Assembly (NCBI GenBank): GCA_017616675.1
Contig: JAFZXR010000048.1
Location: 1 to 7,094, forward strand
Source: Bacteroidales bacterium
GTDB lineage: Bacteria; Bacteroidota; Bacteroidia; Bacteroidales; F082
Reading direction: 5' to 3'
DNA length: 7,094 bases
This document shows, piece by piece, positions 1 to 3,863 of this stretch. Position 1 is the first letter of the stretch; each line of letters starts with the position of its first letter. The notes beneath the pieces are model-generated. The model searched no databases, had not been told where the DNA came from, and saw only the letters and a list, made by a program, of their open reading frames with translations. The position numbers and the translations under genes are program-made.

Positions 1-1
1 A

Positions 2-916
2 AGATTGCTGATTCGCGGCGATATCGACGCTTTAAACATCCCCGAAGGCGACCGTCTCTGCTCGCATCGCTGCGGTCACGACGGACATGCTTCGATTTTG
101 GCTGGTTTGGCACAACGTTTGAGCGAAAAACGTCCCGAAAACGGCGAGATAGTGCTGCTTTTCCAGCCCGCCGAAGAGACCGGACAAGGTGCCAAGGCCG
201 TCATCGCCGACCCGCAGTTCGAAAAGATAAAGCCCGACATGGCGTTTGCTTTGCATAACATCCCGGGATATGCGAAAAACAAGATTTTGTTGCGAAAAGG
301 CTGTTTTGCCGCTGGTTCGCTGGGCTTGAAGCTCATCTTCAACGGCGTCACAGCGCACGCCTCGCAGCCTGAGACAGGTCACAGTCCGCAGCACGTTTTG
401 TCAGCACTCATCGATATTTTCGGAAAGAAAGCCGAGATGCTACGCGATGAGAAACCGCTAACCATGATGACGATGACGCATGCCGTTTTGGGCGAGGAGA
501 CCTTCGGCGTGGCACCTGCTCATGCTGAGATTTGGCTTACTCTGCGTTCCTACGACAATGAGAAGCTGCAGCATCTCACCGCCGACGTGGTTCAGCTCTG
601 CGCCATGGTCGCCGAGAAGCAGAATTTCGACTTCGGAAGCAGCATACACGAGGCGTTTTCGGCCACGATGAACAACGACGAGGCGGTGCTCGCAGTAGAA
701 ACTGCTGCAAAAGCGTTAAACCTTGATTATCAATATCTTGACGAGCCATTCCGCTGGTCGGAAGACTTCGGTCGCTTTGCAGATGTGTGTCCGATTTGCT
801 TATTCGGACTGGGCTGCGGCGAGGAGCATCTTCCGCTGCATAACCCCAATTATGAATTCGAAGATGAAATAATTGAAACAGGGATAAATGTGTTGAAATG
901 TGTAGCCTTCGGCTAA
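2..916 (+). CDS. M20-family metallo-amidohydrolase (N-acyl-amino-acid hydrolase type), 5' partial
   Basis: This is a zinc-type M20 (probably M20D) peptidase or amidohydrolase, a family that removes acyl groups from N-acyl amino acids or related amides; the substrate cannot be told from sequence. The N-terminus lies outside the window and the reading frame is open to its left edge, so the TTG at 5 is not a start. Visible motifs in order are RGDIDAL (metal-ligand strand), CGHDGH at 71-88, QPAEE at 164-178 with the catalytic and metal-binding Glu pair, LHN at 251-259, the HAS.P motif opening the lid/dimerisation domain near 350-370, and LHNPNYEF near 836-859 with the last metal His. All key residues look intact, so the enzyme is probably active. 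The final codons (CVAFG, stop TAA at 914-916) fall inside a hairpin array, suggesting a remodelled C-terminus. No signal peptide can be judged. Family confident, substrate unknown. Confidence 0.9.
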   Translation, partial: RLLIRGDIDALNIPEGDRLCSHRCGHDGHASILAGLAQRLSEKRPENGEIVLLFQPAEETGQGAKAVIADPQFEKIKPDMAFALHNIPGYAKNKILLRKGCFAAGSLGLKLIFNGVTAHASQPETGHSPQHVLSALIDIFGKKAEMLRDEKPLTMMTMTHAVLGEETFGVAPAHAEIWLTLRSYDNEKLQHLTADVVQLCAMVAEKQNFDFGSSIHEAFSATMNNDEAVLAVETAAKALNLDYQYLDEPFRWSEDFGRFADVCPICLFGLGCGEEHLPLHNPNYEFEDEIIETGINVLKCVAFG

Positions 917-999
917 ATGTGGGCCTTTGGCCAATGTGCGCGAAGCGGACCACATTCTGCAGAGCAGCACTTTTTTCACATTCTGCGTAGCAGCACATT
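897..999. repeat. Array of five mini-hairpins punctuated by AATGTG / CACATT
   Basis: Three direct AATGTG words (897-902, 916-921, 933-938) are followed by three inverted CACATT words (951-956, 977-982, 994-999). Between them sit five small palindromes with three-base loops: TAGCC-TTC-GGCTA (903-915), GGCC-TTT-GGCC (922-932), CGC-GAA-GCG (939-947), CTGC-AGA-GCAG (957-967) and CTGC-GTA-GCAG (983-993). The left and right words can pair, so the whole block could form one branched hairpin. It starts inside the end of the M20 gene and stops about 30 bp before the next start codon. A T6 run (971-976) follows the fourth hairpin, so it may also work as a terminator. Seen directly; function inferred. 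Confidence 0.8.
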
Positions 1000-1009
1000 A
1001 AAAATTTCG

Positions 1010-1017
1010 TATTTTTG
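1010..1017 (+). promoter_or_regulatory. Bacteroidota-type -7 element (TATTTTTG) before the LOG gene
   Basis: TATTTTTG matches the Bacteroides -7 consensus TAnnTTTG and ends 12 bp before the ATG at 1030. I see no convincing TTTG -33 element at the expected spacing. If used, the transcript would have only a few leader bases. It would make the LOG-deaminase pair a separate transcription unit from the M20 gene. Confidence 0.5.
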
Positions 1018-1029
1018 CAAAAATTTAAC

Positions 1030-1620
1030 ATGAAAAAAATCTGTGTTTTCTGCGGAAGCAGCATGGGCTTCGACAAGCGTTACGAGGAGGCTGCGGCACG
1101 TCTGGGCGATGTCCTCGCCGACAATGGCTGCACTCTCTACTACGGCGGCGGAAGCGTCGGCCTCATGAATGTGATAGCGAACCGTATGCTGTCGAGGGGC
1201 TGCGAGGTCGTTGGCGTGATGCCCGACTTTCTGCTCGCTCACGAGATAGGGCACGACGGCATCACCAGGATGATCCCGACCCAGACCATGGCTGAACGCA
1301 AGGAGATACTGATTCATGAGGCCGACGCGTTCATCGCGATGCCGGGCGGATTCGGCACACTCGACGAGTTTTCGGAAGTGGTGGTGGCCGACCAGCTTAG
1401 GCTCATCGAGAAGCCCATCGCGCTGTACAACACCCTCGGCTATTACGACGACCTCGTGCGGTGGATCGACAGGGGAGTGAAAGACGGCTTCATCCGCGGA
1501 GATCATTATAAAAATGTGATTGTCACCGACGACCCGAAGGAGTTGTTCGAGAAAATGAACAATTATCAGGCGGTGAAGATCGAGAAATGGATTCATGATA
1601 TTAAATTGGAAAACAAATGA
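1030..1620 (+). CDS. LOG-family (TIGR00730) nucleoside 5'-monophosphate phosphoribohydrolase
   Basis: This 196-residue protein belongs to the LOG family (lysine decarboxylase-like Rossmann fold). Members cleave the N-glycosidic bond of nucleoside 5'-monophosphates to release a free base and ribose 5-phosphate; plant LOG activates cytokinins, while bacterial members are thought to act in nucleotide turnover. Evidence is CVFCGSS at the N-terminus, YYGGGSVGLM, VVGVMP, the substrate-binding MAERKEI, the family signature PGGFGTLDE, and the C-terminal KPIALYN..GYYDDL segment. The length is normal and no lysine decarboxylase activity should be inferred. The ATG at 1030 is chosen over the in-frame TTG at 1015 because homologues begin MKKI.VFCGSS and the TTG lies within the -7 element. 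Its stop overlaps the next start (ATGA at 1617-1620), so the two are probably translationally coupled. The exact base preference is unknown. Confidence 0.9.
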   Translation: MKKICVFCGSSMGFDKRYEEAAARLGDVLADNGCTLYYGGGSVGLMNVIANRMLSRGCEVVGVMPDFLLAHEIGHDGITRMIPTQTMAERKEILIHEADAFIAMPGGFGTLDEFSEVVVADQLRLIEKPIALYNTLGYYDDLVRWIDRGVKDGFIRGDHYKNVIVTDDPKELFEKMNNYQAVKIEKWIHDIKLENK

Positions 1621-2654
1621 ATATAATTGGAATCACAGGAACTTTAGGAGCCGGAAAAGGCACTATCGTTGATTATCTGGTGCAGAAAAAAGGCTACCTC
1701 CACTATTCGGTGCGCGCGTTTTTGTCGGAAGAGGTGAAACGCCGCGGTCTCGAGGTCAATCGTGACACGCTGACGTCGGTGGCTAACGACCTGAGGGCCA
1801 ACAACAGCCCGAGTTACATCGCCGAGCAGCTCTACGACCGCGCCTACAACAACGGTAAGGACGCCGTCATCGAGAGCATCCGCACTCCTGGCGAGATCGC
1901 GGCACTGCGTTCGAAGGGTAACTTCCATCTCTTCGCCGTCGACGCCGACCGTAAAGTGCGTTACGAGCGTATCACCGAGCGCAAATCGGAAACAGACTCA
2001 GTGAGTTACGAGACGTTCGTGGCTAACGAGGAGCGCGAGATGACCAATGCCGACCCTAACAAACAGAACCTCGGCGAGTGCATCCACCAGGCCGACTATG
2101 TGTTCCAAAACAACGGCACCATCGAAGACCTTCACAAACGCGTGGAGGAGGTGTTGCAAGATATTGAAAATCAGAAGTATAAACGTCCGTCGTGGGACGA
2201 ATATTTTATGAATATGGCCGACACCGTGGCCGAGCGCGCCACCTGTGACCGTGGCCGCAGCGGATGCGTCATCGTCAAGGACCGTCAGATTCTCGTGACG
2301 GGCTACGTAGGCTCGCCTCGCGGACTCCCGCACTGCGACGAGGTGGGGCATCTTTTCCGTAAGATGATTCATGCCGACGGCCGTATCACCGAGCACTGCG
2401 TGAGAACCGTGCACGCCGAACAGAACGCCATCGCACAGGCGGCTCGTCGTGGCATCGCCCTCGAAGGCAGCACCCTCTATTGCAGGATGACTCCATGCCG
2501 CACATGCGCCATGCTGATAATAAACTGCGGTATCGTGCGCGTGGTGTGCCAGCGCAAATATCACGACGGAGCCGAGTCAGAGGAGATGTTCCGCCAGGCG
2601 GGAATCAAACTGGAATACGTCTACGACGAGGTCCAGACTTACGAGAGACAATAA
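1617..2654 (+). CDS. P-loop kinase-like / dCMP deaminase fusion protein
   Basis: This 345-residue, probably cytosolic protein has two domains. Residues 1-180 form a P-loop NTPase related to dephospho-CoA kinase or adenylate kinase, with Walker A GTLGAGKGT (Lys14) and a nucleotide-kinase-like C-terminal part (ADYVFQNNGT). Residues 190-340 form a zinc cytidine/deoxycytidylate deaminase: WDEYFMNMA, the TCDR..SGCVIVKD segment, GYVGSPRGLPHC, HAE (His266, Glu268) and PCRTC (Cys294, Cys297), which give the zinc ligands and the catalytic Glu. The expected reaction is dCMP to dUMP plus ammonia, feeding thymidylate synthesis. Yeast Dcd1 also carries an N-terminal P-loop-like region before a dCMP deaminase domain, so the fusion has parallels. 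Antiphage dCTP deaminases of the AvcD type share the domain order but are larger, and no phage-defence partner is visible here. The start overlaps the LOG stop. Deaminase domain very sure; role of the kinase-like domain uncertain. Confidence 0.88.
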   Translation: MNIIGITGTLGAGKGTIVDYLVQKKGYLHYSVRAFLSEEVKRRGLEVNRDTLTSVANDLRANNSPSYIAEQLYDRAYNNGKDAVIESIRTPGEIAALRSKGNFHLFAVDADRKVRYERITERKSETDSVSYETFVANEEREMTNADPNKQNLGECIHQADYVFQNNGTIEDLHKRVEEVLQDIENQKYKRPSWDEYFMNMADTVAERATCDRGRSGCVIVKDRQILVTGYVGSPRGLPHCDEVGHLFRKMIHADGRITEHCVRTVHAEQNAIAQAARRGIALEGSTLYCRMTPCRTCAMLIINCGIVRVVCQRKYHDGAESEEMFRQAGIKLEYVYDEVQTYERQ

Positions 2655-2742
2655 GGATAATAAAGGATAAGAAGGATAAGCGCCTAAAGGCTGATAAGAT
2701 TTATCCTTCTTATCCTTCTTATCAGCGAAGCGTTTATCTTCT
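2653..2742. repeat. AAGGATAA-word inverted-repeat array between convergent genes
   Basis: Three direct copies of AAGGATAA (2653-2660, 2663-2670, 2672-2679) face inverted TTATCCTT copies (2701-2708, 2710-2717) and degenerate ones near 2719-2723 and 2734-2740. The arms 2663-2679 and 2701-2717 are a perfect 17-bp inverted repeat. The 21-bp loop holds a mini-palindrome GCC-TAAA-GGC (2682-2691), and GCGAAGC sits in the right flank (2724-2732). The array starts within the deaminase stop codon and ends in the last codons of pdxA, filling the entire 79-bp gap. Confidence 0.8.
2663..2717. terminator. Possible bidirectional terminator stem-loop
   Basis: The 17-bp perfect stem with a 21-base loop lies between the convergent deaminase and pdxA genes, where a two-way terminator would be expected. 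The stem is AT-rich and neither side has a clean T-run, so it is not a classical intrinsic terminator. The role is inferred from position and stem strength only. Confidence 0.4.
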
Positions 2743-3747
2743 ATTATTTAGGATATCGATTGCCAAATATATCGCGTGCCTCATTGCTTCGGGGTCCGCG
2801 ATATTTTTATTTGCAATGTCGTAGCCAGTGCCGTGTGTCGTTGAGGTGCGCACCACCGGCAGTCCGCCCGTGAAGCTGACACCGCCGTCGACGGAGAGCA
2901 CGCGGAAAGGAGTGAGTCCCTGGTCGTGATACATGCTCAGAATGCCGTCGTATTTGCGCCAAGCGTCGGAGCCGAAGAAGCCATCGGCCGGGAACGGTCC
3001 GAACGCCATAACACCTTGATCCTTAGCGACTTCGATGGCTGGCTGAATGATGTCGCGTTCCTCGGTTCCCATGATGTTGCCGTCGCTGGCGTGGGGGTTG
3101 AGACCGAGTACCGCGATCTTCGGGGCGTCAATCTTGAAATCGTTGATCAACGACTTGTTTATAAGCATCAACTTCTTGATAATCAGTTCTTTATTGATTG
3201 CGCCAGGCACGTCTTTCAACGGGATGTGGTTGGTGACGAAGCCAATGCGCATCTGATGGTTGACAAGCAGCGTAATATATTCATTATCAGGGAAAAACGA
3301 TTTGATGTAGTCGGTCTGGCCTTTGAATTTGAACTGTTCCGACTGCATGTTGGCTTTGTTGACCGGAGCTGTCACCAAGGCGTCGATGAGACCGTTGCGG
3401 AGGTCATTGGTGGCCAATTTCAATGCTGCAAACGACGCTTTTCCCGCGATAGGAGTGGAGAATCCAGGCTCCACCTTCAGCTCTTCGTCGGTGTGGTTGA
3501 TGATGTTGATGCGCTTCGGCTGAGCCTGCGACGCGTCGCGAATCACGGTGTACGACATCTCTTCCATGCCGAAATTTTTCTTATAATATGAAAAAACTTT
3601 CGACTGCCCGTAGACTATCGGGATGAACGATTCAAGAATACGTGTGTCGGCTAAAACTTTGAGTATCACTTCATAACCAATTCCATTGATGTCACCTTGG
3701 GTGATACCTATCCTAGGAAGATTTGATGTCTTAAATTGTGGTGTCAT
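2734..3747 (-). CDS. pdxA: 4-hydroxythreonine-4-phosphate dehydrogenase (vitamin B6 synthesis)
   Basis: PdxA oxidises 4-phosphohydroxy-L-threonine with NAD, a step in the deoxyxylulose-5-phosphate-dependent route to pyridoxal phosphate. The 337-residue cytosolic protein shows the family motifs in order: GITQGDINGIGYE (residues 14-26; the Bacteroidota form of GDPAGIGPE), VTAPVNK, GQTDY, VTNHIPL, LGLNPHASDGNIMGTEE, GPFPADGFF, MYHDQGLTPF, and GLPVVRTSTTHGTGYDIA. The metal-binding His residues in NHIPL, MYHDQG and THGT are candidates for the conserved three. The ATG at 3747 is preferred over an upstream ATG at 3831 because the extra 28 residues are unlike the family and would place the promoter inside the gene. 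The gene is divergent from murF-alr and convergent with the deaminase. Its last codons (NNRR, stop) enter the GGATAA repeat array. The PLP route it serves supplies the cofactor of the alanine racemase next door. Confidence 0.93.
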   Translation of the reverse strand: MTPQFKTSNLPRIGITQGDINGIGYEVILKVLADTRILESFIPIVYGQSKVFSYYKKNFGMEEMSYTVIRDASQAQPKRINIINHTDEELKVEPGFSTPIAGKASFAALKLATNDLRNGLIDALVTAPVNKANMQSEQFKFKGQTDYIKSFFPDNEYITLLVNHQMRIGFVTNHIPLKDVPGAINKELIIKKLMLINKSLINDFKIDAPKIAVLGLNPHASDGNIMGTEERDIIQPAIEVAKDQGVMAFGPFPADGFFGSDAWRKYDGILSMYHDQGLTPFRVLSVDGGVSFTGGLPVVRTSTTHGTGYDIANKNIADPEAMRHAIYLAIDILNNRR

Positions 3748-3771
3748 AATACGGCGCTCGTTTTGAAAGGT

Positions 3772-3803
3772 CAAAAATACGAAATGTTTTTGAAAATTCC
3801 AAA
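3772..3803 (-). promoter_or_regulatory. Promoter of pdxA (Bacteroidota -33/-7 type)
   Basis: On the minus strand TTTG (3803-3800) and TATTTTTG (3779-3772) are separated by 20 bp, a good match to the Bacteroides sigma consensus TTTG / TAnnTTTG. The -7 element ends 24 bp before the pdxA ATG. No Shine-Dalgarno sequence follows. It also supports the start at 3747 over that at 3831. Confidence 0.65.
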
Positions 3804-3851
3804 TATTTTTCAATAAATTTTTAAAAATCAATTATTTATGCGAAAAATTAG

Positions 3852-3859
3852 TAAATTTG
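3852..3859 (+). promoter_or_regulatory. -7 element (TAAATTTG) immediately before murF-alr
   Basis: TAAATTTG fits TAnnTTTG and ends only 4 bp before the ATG at 3864, so transcription would start at or next to the start codon and give a leaderless or nearly leaderless mRNA. No TTTG is seen at the usual -33 spacing; the upstream DNA is strongly AT-rich, with a 12-bp ATTTTT/AAAAAT palindrome at 3817-3828. Confidence 0.5.
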
Positions 3860-3863
3860 CGAT

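Noticed and set aside
897..999. CRISPR array
   Set aside because: The repeated word is only 6 bp, the units are 17-26 bp and they switch orientation halfway; no cas genes are present.
1015..1029. TTG start for the LOG protein at 1015
   Set aside because: It overlaps the -7 element, and homologues begin at the ATG-encoded MKKI segment at 1030.
976..1596. Long antisense reading frame opposite the LOG gene (also 2926-3591 opposite pdxA and 1998-2564 opposite the deaminase)
   Set aside because: These are mirror frames of well-supported GC-rich genes; their translations are His/Val-rich with no recognisable domain.
1617..2654. Antiphage dCTP deaminase (AvcD-type) defence system
   Set aside because: Domain order is similar, but the protein is shorter, no RNA antitoxin or defence neighbour is visible, and the surrounding genes are housekeeping; kept only as a check.
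2480..2824. Plus-strand frame running across the deaminase end, the GGATAA array and the pdxA end
   Set aside because: It is an out-of-frame read of two real genes joined through a repeat, with no domain.
3748..3831. Longer N-terminus of PdxA from an ATG at 3831
   Set aside because: The extra residues are Phe/Asn/Lys-rich from AT-rich DNA, are unlike the family, and would place the -33/-7 promoter inside the gene.
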